From: Bacilli bacterium
Lineage (GTDB): Bacteria > Bacillota_I > Bacilli_A > RFN20 > CAG-826
NCBI GenBank assembly: GCA_017447305.1
Contig: JAFSNY010000051.1
Location: 1-53,626 of the forward strand
Direction: 5' to 3'
DNA length: 53,626 bases
Notes under the pieces: model-generated
What the model saw: the letters and a program-made list of their open reading frames with translations, nothing else
What the model was told of the DNA's origin: nothing
Database searches by the model: none
In this document: piece by piece, positions 26,480-35,123 of the stretch
Position numbering within the stretch: position 1 is the stretch's first letter
How the letters are laid out: every line of letters starts with the position of its first letter
Program-made: the position numbers and the translations under genes

Positions 26480-26492
26480 GAAAATTATTTTC
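26480..26492. promoter_or_regulatory. GAAAATTATTTTC palindrome before the transporter promoter
   Basis: GAAAAT-T-ATTTTC is an exact inverted repeat ending seven bases upstream of the -35 hexamer. Its arms match the core of the shared 17-base motif. It is a candidate regulator site for the transporter operon. Confidence 0.4.
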
Positions 26493-26499
26493 AAAAATA

Positions 26500-26528
26500 T
26501 TGAGGATTGAAAAGACCTTTGCTATAAT
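26500..26528 (+). promoter_or_regulatory. Promoter of the sugar-uptake operon
   Basis: TTGAGG (26500-26505) and consensus TATAAT (26523-26528) are spaced by 17 bases. A CTGGAGG ribosome site follows before ATG 26562. This is the best-looking promoter in the window. Confidence 0.8.
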
Positions 26529-26561
26529 TCATGTGAAATAGAATATTTCTGGAGGCAATTT

Positions 26562-28091
26562 ATGAGCAAGAGACATTTAACAATGTTAGGAGTATTACCT
26601 TTTATCGTTTTTTCTACCACTGGATGTCAAGTTTCTAAAATCGAAACGAACGCCAATATTGATCAATGGTATGATAAGTCTACTGGCGAAATTAATATTG
26701 ATGAAGAAGTTGAAATTGAATGGTGGACTTGGGGTGGTCAAGCAGCGAACGAAATTTTCACCAATATTGCTAAAACCTTCTCCACAAAAGTATGCCCAAA
26801 TATTAAAGTTAAATACTCTAATTTCCCTAGTTCAAGCTATTTGAACACTCTTGCCAACTCATCTAACCATTTACCAGATCTATTCTTCATGCCTGATACA
26901 GACTTTTATGAATACGCCTTCAATGGTGTTGTTTGGGATTTTTCTAAATATCTCACTAGTGAAGAACTAAGTGATGTTTGGGAAGCCGGATATGAAAGAT
27001 ACATGTATAATCCTCAAACAAAGATTGTTGGTAACACTGAAGGAGCAGGGCTTTATGCTCTTCCAAAAGATATTTCCACTTTTTCTCTTTGCTACAATGA
27101 AAATTTAATGAAGGAATCTTGCACTAATCTTGGGCTTGATTATACAGAAATTAGAAATGAATATCTTAATGATAAAAAACCTATTAGCTGGGAAAAATTT
27201 ATCGAATTAGGACTAAAAATTAAACCTTATTTAGACCAAAAAGGTAACAAATTCTTCTTATCTCACTATGAACTTAACGCGGCGTTATTTTCAAACAACG
27301 CTGATTTCTTCTCTGATGATGGAAGGGAATCAAGAATTGAAGAGCCACAATTTGCTGGAGCTCTCGACTTCATGCATTCGCTAGCTCACGAATATGGCTT
27401 AATGGCTGGTGCTTCAGGTAGCAATACCACAACTGGCTACAATTCCTTTGTTGGAAAGAACTCTGTGTTCTCATTCTTTGGACCATGGGACTGTGAAGTC
27501 TTCTGGGGTGTAACAAGTACCGAAGAAGCAAAAGATTTTACCGTCAAAATGGTTCCAGTTCCTTATGGACCAGGTGCTGATGGTGTTTATAATACCGCTG
27601 ATGATGGAATGAGCACCGCTCAAATTGGTTCTGCAGGCTACTGTATTTCTAACAAGACATCAACCACAAACCTCCAAAGAGCAGCAGCTTTAAAATTCTG
27701 CAAATGGTTAACCATTAGTGAAGATGCTCAAAGACAACTTTATCAAATGGGTACACAACTTCCTAACTTAATTTCCATGAAAGATGAATACATCCAATTT
27801 GGACAAGGTATGGTTACAACTTATTCAGGTAAAAAGATTCCTGTTAACCCAAGTAATTTAGGTGCTTTTATCGATGTCGTTGATGGAAGTAGTGAAACCG
27901 ATCGTATCACTGGTAGAGCTAAACCAGAAACCCGTATCTTAACAAACGAATTCAAGACCGACTGGAGTAGAGTGGTCACCCAAACTAGATTCTGGGCCGA
28001 TGAGGATATGACTGGTGCTAGACTAGTTGAAGCTTATAAAGACATTTTGCAATCAAGAATAAATGACTCTAATGCCAAATTAGGAAGATAA
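26562..28091 (+). CDS. Sugar ABC transporter substrate-binding lipoprotein
   Basis: The 509-residue protein has a lipoprotein signal (FSTTGC, Cys about 23). The mature part starts with EVEIEWWTWGGQAANEIF, then LPDLFFMPDTDFYEYA, ALPKDISTFSLCYNENLM and FFGPWDCEVFW, the layout of family 1 extracellular solute-binding proteins that bind oligosaccharides. It is longer than the usual 420-450 residues. The N-terminal stretch NIDQWYDKSTGEINI is repeated in the broken gene at 47170. It is first in a plus-strand operon with two permeases directly after it. The bound sugar cannot be read from sequence; neighbouring GH43-fold genes suggest arabinose- or xylose-containing oligosaccharides. Confidence 0.95.
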   Translation: MSKRHLTMLGVLPFIVFSTTGCQVSKIETNANIDQWYDKSTGEINIDEEVEIEWWTWGGQAANEIFTNIAKTFSTKVCPNIKVKYSNFPSSSYLNTLANSSNHLPDLFFMPDTDFYEYAFNGVVWDFSKYLTSEELSDVWEAGYERYMYNPQTKIVGNTEGAGLYALPKDISTFSLCYNENLMKESCTNLGLDYTEIRNEYLNDKKPISWEKFIELGLKIKPYLDQKGNKFFLSHYELNAALFSNNADFFSDDGRESRIEEPQFAGALDFMHSLAHEYGLMAGASGSNTTTGYNSFVGKNSVFSFFGPWDCEVFWGVTSTEEAKDFTVKMVPVPYGPGADGVYNTADDGMSTAQIGSAGYCISNKTSTTNLQRAAALKFCKWLTISEDAQRQLYQMGTQLPNLISMKDEYIQFGQGMVTTYSGKKIPVNPSNLGAFIDVVDGSSETDRITGRAKPETRILTNEFKTDWSRVVTQTRFWADEDMTGARLVEAYKDILQSRINDSNAKLGR

Positions 28092-28092
28092 T

Positions 28093-29061
28093 ATGTCCAC
28101 CTTTGTCAACGAGTTTGAACTGGATCAAGTAGCTTATAAGCCTAAAACAAAGATTAAAAAAAGACCTAATAAGCTATTGAAACGCGAAAGAGGAGTAGCA
28201 TTTCTCTTCATTTTGCCACCAGTCATTAGTTTTAGTGTATTTACTGTCATCCCATTGCTCGTCACATTAGTTTTGGCTTTTGGAGATTTTAATATTCTTA
28301 CATTTGAATACAAATTTGTTGGCTTTCAAAATTTTGCCACCCTCTTAAATAACAATACAGTCGCCGGAAGAACCTTCCTTGATAGTGTGGTTACTACCTT
28401 GTGTTTTATCATTGAAGTTCCAATCGCTATCTTTTTAGGTCTTTTATGTGCGACACTTGCTAACTCTAAGGGATGTAAAAAAACAAATACCGTCTATCGT
28501 ATTTTGTTATATTTGCCAACCGTTTGTAGTGCGGTTGCAGCAAATATCATCTGGAGAATTATCTTTTTAGATGGTGCCTCCCCTGATTCTAGCGGTGTCA
28601 TTAACAACATTTTTGACATCACTGTTCAATGGACCAAGGAAAAAGTCCCTCTCATTACTGCAATTATTATCAAAAACTCTATTAACGGCATGGGTAGCGC
28701 AATGATTCTCTATTATGCTTCTATGTGTAACATTTCTAAAGAATACTACGAAGCTGCAGAAATGGATGGCGCAAACGGATTTCAAAGATTTGCGCATATC
28801 ACATTCCCTATGCTCACTCCTGTAACATTCTATTTATTAATCATGAGGATGTCGGGTTGTTTGCAAAGCTATGCCGATTCAGCAATCTTTGCAAACGGAA
28901 ATGCTAATGCACAGACTGTTGTTTACTATATTTGGTTCTATGGATTACACGAATATAACTACTCTCTAGCTTCTGCCGCGGCTATTTTGTTAGGTGTTGT
29001 TATTATGTCAATCACCATTGTTCAATTCAGATTATCTAATAAGTGGGTTTTAGATCTATGA
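28093..29061 (+). CDS. Sugar ABC transporter permease, MalF/UgpA type
   Basis: The 322-residue protein has six predicted membrane segments. The cytoplasmic EAA loop reads EYYEAAEMDGANGFQRFAHITFPML near residue 220, the site that docks the ATPase. The N-terminal FLFILPPVISFSVFTVIPLL is typical of the first permease of family CUT1. It begins one base after the binding-protein stop, and its own stop overlaps the next start as ATGA. It forms the channel together with the permease at 29058. Confidence 0.95.
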   Translation: MSTFVNEFELDQVAYKPKTKIKKRPNKLLKRERGVAFLFILPPVISFSVFTVIPLLVTLVLAFGDFNILTFEYKFVGFQNFATLLNNNTVAGRTFLDSVVTTLCFIIEVPIAIFLGLLCATLANSKGCKKTNTVYRILLYLPTVCSAVAANIIWRIIFLDGASPDSSGVINNIFDITVQWTKEKVPLITAIIIKNSINGMGSAMILYYASMCNISKEYYEAAEMDGANGFQRFAHITFPMLTPVTFYLLIMRMSGCLQSYADSAIFANGNANAQTVVYYIWFYGLHEYNYSLASAAAILLGVVIMSITIVQFRLSNKWVLDL

Positions 29062-30014
29062 AATACGTCGATGAAACAATACTAAGATTCCCTCTCGTTG
29101 GAAATAATAATTCAAGTCGCAGAAAAAATGTCGGTGCGGATGAGTTAACCGAAAAAGATATTCGAGACAGGAAAGATAAGATTAAAGGTATTATCGGTGG
29201 AATAATATCAAATTTAATCTTAGCTTTTCTTGCTTTCTTAGTATTATTTCCGCTTATCTTTATGGTTTTATCATCATTAAGAACATCGGATGAATACTTT
29301 GCACGTATTGCTTTCATGTTCCCAGAAAATTGGTTCAATTTCGATAACTATAAAAGAGTAATCGTTAATGCAAACTTACTTGTTGGGTATAAAAATACTT
29401 TAATTATTGTCGTCGCAGTTATTCCGTGTGGCACATTGTTTGCTGCGATGTCTGCCTTCTCGTTTGCAAAATTAAAACTCCGTCATAAACAATTTTGGTT
29501 GTTATTCCTTTTGAGTGGAATGATGGTTCCTGGCGCAGTTTTATTAATGCCAAGATATATTGCTTACCAAACAATTGGATGGATTGATACATTGTTGCCA
29601 CTTATCATTCCTCATTTGTTTATCCATGTTGGTACCATGTTTTTCTTCATCCAATACATGAAAGGCATTCCTTCTGAATTATTTGAAGCAGCGAAAATTG
29701 ATGGGTGTTCAACCTTTAGAATGTTCCTTCAAATTATGTTCCCTTTATTATTACCAGCTGTTGCCGCGCAAGATATCTTCTGGTTTATGGGAATCTGGAA
29801 TGATTATTTTGCTCCTTCCATTTATCTTAGATCATCAGAAAATATGACACTTCAAGTCATGATGGCATCACTAAATAGTTCATATATGGGTAGTGGAAAT
29901 CAAACCATCGTTTTTGCAGGCGCCGTTCTCAGTTGCTTACCAATGATTATTGTCTATTTAATATTACAAAAATTCTTTATCAAGTCGATGTCTATCGGCG
30001 CCGTCAAAGGATAG
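29058..30014 (+). CDS. Sugar ABC transporter permease, MalG/UgpE type
   Basis: This 318-residue partner permease has six membrane segments. Its EAA loop is ELFEAAKIDGCSTFRMFLQIMFPLL near residue 215, and it ends KFFIKSMSIGAVKG, a typical C-terminus for this subunit. I start at ATG 29058 (MKYVDETILRF), which overlaps the preceding TGA stop, rather than at an upstream GTG. The long N-terminal charged tail (about 55 residues before the first membrane helix) is somewhat longer than usual. Confidence 0.95.
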   Translation: MKYVDETILRFPLVGNNNSSRRKNVGADELTEKDIRDRKDKIKGIIGGIISNLILAFLAFLVLFPLIFMVLSSLRTSDEYFARIAFMFPENWFNFDNYKRVIVNANLLVGYKNTLIIVVAVIPCGTLFAAMSAFSFAKLKLRHKQFWLLFLLSGMMVPGAVLLMPRYIAYQTIGWIDTLLPLIIPHLFIHVGTMFFFIQYMKGIPSELFEAAKIDGCSTFRMFLQIMFPLLLPAVAAQDIFWFMGIWNDYFAPSIYLRSSENMTLQVMMASLNSSYMGSGNQTIVFAGAVLSCLPMIIVYLILQKFFIKSMSIGAVKG

Positions 30015-30018
30015 TACT

Positions 30019-32592
30019 ATGTCATTTCTAGGTTTTAGTAAATTATCAAAACTATCAGCTCTCATTGTTAAGGGCGCGCCTTTACTTTTGATGGCAACTT
30101 TATCAACTACTTATATAAACTATTCAAGCAACAAAGAAGTCGGACGCGACCAATTTGATTTTATAGCAAATGATATTAGTGAAAGCGAAATTGTTTTGGA
30201 TGGAGTTAAAGACAATGTATACGCTCCATTGGCGGTTGATTTTGGACTTAAATCAACATCGGCCGGATATGATTGTCGTTTATTCACATATCATGGAGAT
30301 CAAGCTTTATACCTATTTTTCGACGTGATTGACAAATATGTTACTAAGAGAGCAATTGGTAGTAATAATGCCCAAGATGAGGACGGCGTAGAAATATCTA
30401 TTGACTGTCTCCTTAATGGGGGAACCACTCCTCAAACAGATGATTTAAAAATTTATATCGATGTTTCTGGTTTTACTAAAGTATTAAGAGGAACCGGAAC
30501 TGCTTGGGGAAGTAGTGAAATTGGTTTCGGTGGTTCTCTAAAAAGCAAATTAAAAGACAACACCACTCCAAACGATAATAGTGATATTGATGAAGGGTAT
30601 TGCATGGAATATAGAATTCCTTACAGTTCCATCTCTGGCGAGGCAAATAAAGAAACTCCTCTTGCGTTTGCCTTTGTTCATGCTTCATTAAACGATGTAA
30701 CTGGTTCAAGAACCAGAACCGGTATGTCTGGCCATCCAAAATTCAAAGTTCCTACAGCAGATCAACCAGGTAGTTTCCCTGTCTTAACTAGCGATGATTG
30801 CTTCTATACGAGAAATGATTATAGAAACTTAAATGAAAACATGCCGACAGTGTTAGGAAAGGTTGTAAATAATAACAATGAGCCGTTAGAAAACGTTAAC
30901 ATCAACGGATATTACTCTAAAAAGCCTCGACAAATATATTCTAGAAAAACCGATAAAAATGGGTATTTCACCTTTGAAGACGTTAAAACCGATGACGATT
31001 TCATTGTAACTGCAAAAAAGAATGGATTATTGTCATATACGCTTAAATACGATTCCAGTAATTTGGTTAACGCAAATGGAGCGGAATATTATCAAGAATT
31101 CAAAATGATTTCTCAAACAACCGCTACCTCATCTTTATCAGGGAGCATTGCTGCACCCAATAACCAACCATTAAGCGGCTTTAAAGTTTCGCTTTTAGGA
31201 TATCTTGATTCCATGGTTACAACTGATGATCAGGGAAGATTCAATATCGATATTTACAAAAATAATGAAAATGTTTTAATTGCTGAAAAAGCAGGATTCG
31301 AAACAAAGCTATTTGAAGTAGATGAGCAAAAACTAACTGGTAATACCATAAAAATGTTCAGCAAGACGATAACGCTTGCTAAACCAGTCACTACAACATT
31401 AATTCATAACTATGTTAATGCAGGTATTTCTCGTGATGAAACTGGAATATATCTAAAAGCGGAATCGCCATATATCATTAAAGATAATGAGGTCTTGTCC
31501 TTATATTTAAATACAGGAAACAAGTCATCTTTTGATAACGATTACGCGAATGGTGATTATCGAATTGATTACGTAAATGAGTCACTTGAGATTTATAAAT
31601 TTAGTGAGGATACACATCAGTTTTCATTGCTAAATAACGTTGGAAAAGATGTTGAAGTTAATGTCACATATAAGGTTTTATACGAAACGGCATTTTATCT
31701 TCCATACGATTTATTTGAATTAGATAGTAACGACACCATTGGCGCAGCTATTGGATTCTTTGATGGAAATGACTATCAAGATAATTTTATTGGAGACGAA
31801 ATTGCTAAAGATGGTGAATTAGATACTTCCTCCACCGCAACATATTTAAGATTTGACAGTGAAGGGAATGTCTATTTCGGAAACAATAATGTCGATACTA
31901 ATTTCTTATACTATTACCATGGTGTAGATGGTGCAGTAGCAGAAGACATCCCTAATAACGCCGACAGAATTTACATGACATATGAGAGAGATGATAGTGG
32001 TATTGAAATGAAAGTCGTAGTTAATGGTAATTTTTCAACGCACTTCAACACTTCATATAACATTGCGGGTATTGAGGCTATTAATATCTTATTTAACATT
32101 GATGGTTTAGATTTGACAGCATGGGCTTTGTCCCAAAAAGGATCATCTTGTTATGACTTTAACTTGAGGATTTATAGCGACGACACTATTTGTTATGTCA
32201 ATTCTGGCGATTTAAAGAATCAAGGTAGTAACCAAATGTGGTGGTCTGATGCCGCTCATAACAATGGAGTAGCAAAAAACTTCACTCTAAATTCTAAAAC
32301 TGTCTCCAAAGACAAATATGAAATTGAAAAACATGCAGGATATTCAGTCTATACACTTAAGTTTTCATATGACGATTTACTCTTATTTGGTGGAGCTCCA
32401 AGTAATACGACATTAACTGCTTCTGATTCAATTGGAACACTAATATATGAAGTAAGTGAAACAAGCAAAACAACTATTAGATTTTATACCAGCAGTGGTG
32501 ATGCTTGGCTATTTAAAAATAAATCTCTTCAAAAGACCATTGGTGTATTTTCTTCACAAGCCAATTATGTGTCTTTAGAAATGAACAAATAG
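30019..32592 (+). CDS. Exported multidomain protein with CBM9-like and carboxypeptidase-regulatory-like domains
   Basis: The 857-residue protein has an N-terminal hydrophobic segment (about 18-32) but no lipobox cysteine. Residues about 50-270 look like a family 9 carbohydrate-binding or related beta-sandwich domain (EIVLDGVKDNVYAPLAVDFG, then ALYLFFDVIDKYVTKRA and DGVEISIDCLLNG). Two carboxypeptidase-regulatory-like beta-sandwiches follow (about 285-360, VLGKVVNNNNEPLENVNING; and about 375-450, SLSGSIAAPNNQPLSGFKVS). The C-terminal 400 residues are again beta-rich and may hold two more sandwiches of the first type. No catalytic motif is seen. Four bases separate it from the permease, so it belongs to the uptake operon, probably as a surface polysaccharide binder. 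Confidence 0.82.
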   Translation: MSFLGFSKLSKLSALIVKGAPLLLMATLSTTYINYSSNKEVGRDQFDFIANDISESEIVLDGVKDNVYAPLAVDFGLKSTSAGYDCRLFTYHGDQALYLFFDVIDKYVTKRAIGSNNAQDEDGVEISIDCLLNGGTTPQTDDLKIYIDVSGFTKVLRGTGTAWGSSEIGFGGSLKSKLKDNTTPNDNSDIDEGYCMEYRIPYSSISGEANKETPLAFAFVHASLNDVTGSRTRTGMSGHPKFKVPTADQPGSFPVLTSDDCFYTRNDYRNLNENMPTVLGKVVNNNNEPLENVNINGYYSKKPRQIYSRKTDKNGYFTFEDVKTDDDFIVTAKKNGLLSYTLKYDSSNLVNANGAEYYQEFKMISQTTATSSLSGSIAAPNNQPLSGFKVSLLGYLDSMVTTDDQGRFNIDIYKNNENVLIAEKAGFETKLFEVDEQKLTGNTIKMFSKTITLAKPVTTTLIHNYVNAGISRDETGIYLKAESPYIIKDNEVLSLYLNTGNKSSFDNDYANGDYRIDYVNESLEIYKFSEDTHQFSLLNNVGKDVEVNVTYKVLYETAFYLPYDLFELDSNDTIGAAIGFFDGNDYQDNFIGDEIAKDGELDTSSTATYLRFDSEGNVYFGNNNVDTNFLYYYHGVDGAVAEDIPNNADRIYMTYERDDSGIEMKVVVNGNFSTHFNTSYNIAGIEAINILFNIDGLDLTAWALSQKGSSCYDFNLRIYSDDTICYVNSGDLKNQGSNQMWWSDAAHNNGVAKNFTLNSKTVSKDKYEIEKHAGYSVYTLKFSYDDLLLFGGAPSNTTLTASDSIGTLIYEVSETSKTTIRFYTSSGDAWLFKNKSLQKTIGVFSSQANYVSLEMNK

Positions 32593-32603
32593 GAGGAAGA
32601 CAA

Positions 32604-35114
32604 ATGAATAAAAGATTACCGATTATATTTGTTAGTTTAATCCTCTTGTTAAGTGGATGTAATAAACCCAATGACCAAAAGGGAGATAGCGAAACCCCAA
32701 ATTTGGATGATGTTTCATTCCCTGATGATGGTGATGAAAGTGATGTTACTCCGCCAGCTGAAGTTCTACCAAATGAAGGCGATGAAGCTATCCAACCATT
32801 ATCGATTGATATCAATCCAAACTATTTTGATAATACTTCCCTACATAATTTATCCGGGCAATGGAGTGGATATGGTGTCCATTATCCATCGGTTTTGAAA
32901 TATGACGATACATATTATCTCTATCAATCAACTCCAGATAGCAACGTAGGAATTAGAGCCTTTAAATCTTATGATCTTTTGAACTGGGAATTTACAACAA
33001 GAGCAGGATTCCCATTAGGTTACATTACCAAGGATAAACTTACTTATGGTGCAAAGGCCCCACAAGTTTTAAGAATCGATGAAGCGTTCTACTTATCGTA
33101 TAAATCATCGGATGGGTATTATATTTTTTCATCTGATTCACCAGAAGGCCCGTTTAATTATTATGACAAATTGAATTTTGATTCAGAATATATTTGCCGT
33201 TACTATAAGGCTCCTACAGGAAAATTATTCTTAATTACTGGCGGTGACTTTGAAGTTGAAATATATGAAATGAAATCATTAACCGAGGTTGATCAAAATA
33301 GTAAAGCCATCGTTAGTTCAACAGCGTTGAGCTCACACTATGGGGCTAAGGCCAAGGCTGATTTCCCTTCATTGTTTGATTATAACGATACGCTTTATTT
33401 AACATATTCATCACAAATTGAATCGTTAGTTAGTTATCGTACATATTTGGTTTCCGCATTTAGTCCTGATTATTCATCAAGCGCTAGTCTTGCTTCTTCT
33501 TTTTATAATCAAAACATGGGTCCGTTATTAATTAACACCAATGAAGATAATGGCTCACGTGGTCTTGGTGATTTATCCATTATCGAAGGGAATGATTTAG
33601 TTTCACACTATGCCGTGTATTCTTCGTATGAAACCGCTAATGTAAGAAGACTCAACATTTCCCCAATTTTCTTTGATAAGGCCAACGTATCAATCTCACA
33701 TCGTGATGAAAGATCATTTATCATTGATAACGAAAGATACTATGTTGAAGATAAAAACGAAGAGATTGTTTTATCTGATAATCAAACGTCAGATAAGTTT
33801 AATGCTTACTACCACACTAATGCCGTGGAACAAATCTACTTTGGATACACCTCTAAGAACAACAACTATTCTCTAAAATTTAGCGAAAATCTTGTCTCGT
33901 TACTATTAAGAGAAAACGGACTTGAATCCACCTTAACAAGTAAAAAAATAAATGGAAAAGAACACGAAATCGTCGTGGAGTATGACGGTGAATTGTCTAT
34001 TGATATTGATGGCGAAATATTTGTAAAGAATCTTTTCTTAAACAAAATTCCAACCGGAAAGATTGGCTATAGAAAGGGTAGTGGAGTTATTGGGAAAGTA
34101 TTTTATGTAAACGCCACCAAAGAAGAGAACAATCAAGAAATGGTTAAATATGCAGAAAGCAATATCCATGCTGACATGTATTTAGCTAGTGAATCCAATA
34201 TTCAAAATGAAGAAAAGGTAAAAACTATTGGAGATAAATATCAAGATTTATTTGGCTCTTCATACCTGAATATGAAAAATAATAAGGATTACGCCAGATT
34301 CCTTGTTGATATAAAAGAAGATGGAAGATATGGTGTTGAACTTGTCTATAATGCTTCATTTGGCAAACATCAATCGACATTAGGACTTAGGTTAGGACTC
34401 AACCAAGAAATGATGTTCAAAACATCCTATGTTGCTGAAAAAGGATATGTGAGAACGTTAACTGCCGAGTTTAATGTTGACCAAGGAGTTAACGAGTTAT
34501 TAATTGAAAACCTTTCAAATGACGCCTTGCGCCTTGTTAGTGTTAGAGTTGTTAAGGTGTCAAATGTCCTTCCATCATATGAAAACAAACTTGATGCTTA
34601 CGCTGAAAGTGGTGTTAAGTACGTTACAGATTTTAGAATTAATAGTTTTTATAAAGCTCACGAAACATATGAAGGCGCTCGTTGTTTTGCATATATCGGA
34701 GATAATACTATTACCGATTTTACCATGAATATCGAAGTTGGGTTCTTAGGTGGTATATCAACCGAGGGATATGTTGGGCTAGGATTTAGATGTGATAATT
34801 TTGCATCTTCGAGCTTAGATGATGATGAAAGTTTGGTTGGATATTATTTAGAAATTTCACAATATCAAACCCGATTAATGAAACATAACTATGGATATGG
34901 ACAAACTATTGGAGTAGTAGATCTTGTTAACTCTATTGGTGACTTTTATAACTACAAGTTAGTCATGAAAGGAAACACAATGAGAATATATAAAGAAGAA
35001 ACATTGATTTTCACGTTTACTGATCAATTTGCTTTTTCATCTGGACATCTAGCGATTGGCTCAAATGACACGAATGGATTAATTAGAAAACTTCGTGTTT
35101 CACCAGCGGAATAG
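32604..35114 (+). CDS. GH43-fold lipoprotein, active site lost
   Basis: The 836-residue lipoprotein (lipobox LLSGC, Cys about 19) has a GH43-type five-bladed propeller at about 75-385, aligned by eye with its two downstream neighbours. All three catalytic positions are changed. The DP base motif reads VHYPSV, the DGTL motif reads CRYYKAP, and the EGP acid motif reads ADFPS. The metal/water His in GLGH is Asp (GLGD). After the propeller come a CBM6-like sandwich (about 565-655, YARFLVDIKEDGRYGVEL) and a LamG/DUF1080-like domain (about 670-836). Hydrolysis is unlikely, and a surface binding role is more plausible. AGGAGGAAG precedes ATG 32604. Confidence 0.85.
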   Translation: MNKRLPIIFVSLILLLSGCNKPNDQKGDSETPNLDDVSFPDDGDESDVTPPAEVLPNEGDEAIQPLSIDINPNYFDNTSLHNLSGQWSGYGVHYPSVLKYDDTYYLYQSTPDSNVGIRAFKSYDLLNWEFTTRAGFPLGYITKDKLTYGAKAPQVLRIDEAFYLSYKSSDGYYIFSSDSPEGPFNYYDKLNFDSEYICRYYKAPTGKLFLITGGDFEVEIYEMKSLTEVDQNSKAIVSSTALSSHYGAKAKADFPSLFDYNDTLYLTYSSQIESLVSYRTYLVSAFSPDYSSSASLASSFYNQNMGPLLINTNEDNGSRGLGDLSIIEGNDLVSHYAVYSSYETANVRRLNISPIFFDKANVSISHRDERSFIIDNERYYVEDKNEEIVLSDNQTSDKFNAYYHTNAVEQIYFGYTSKNNNYSLKFSENLVSLLLRENGLESTLTSKKINGKEHEIVVEYDGELSIDIDGEIFVKNLFLNKIPTGKIGYRKGSGVIGKVFYVNATKEENNQEMVKYAESNIHADMYLASESNIQNEEKVKTIGDKYQDLFGSSYLNMKNNKDYARFLVDIKEDGRYGVELVYNASFGKHQSTLGLRLGLNQEMMFKTSYVAEKGYVRTLTAEFNVDQGVNELLIENLSNDALRLVSVRVVKVSNVLPSYENKLDAYAESGVKYVTDFRINSFYKAHETYEGARCFAYIGDNTITDFTMNIEVGFLGGISTEGYVGLGFRCDNFASSSLDDDESLVGYYLEISQYQTRLMKHNYGYGQTIGVVDLVNSIGDFYNYKLVMKGNTMRIYKEETLIFTFTDQFAFSSGHLAIGSNDTNGLIRKLRVSPAE

Positions 35115-35123
35115 GAGAATATT

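Noticed and set aside
29043-29061. GTG start at 29043 for the second permease
   Set aside because: ATG 29058 overlaps the previous stop as ATGA, the usual coupling pattern, and gives a cleaner N-terminus.
30019-32592. Carboxypeptidase activity suggested by regulatory-like domains
   Set aside because: Only the beta-sandwich regulatory-like folds are present; no peptidase metal motif is visible.
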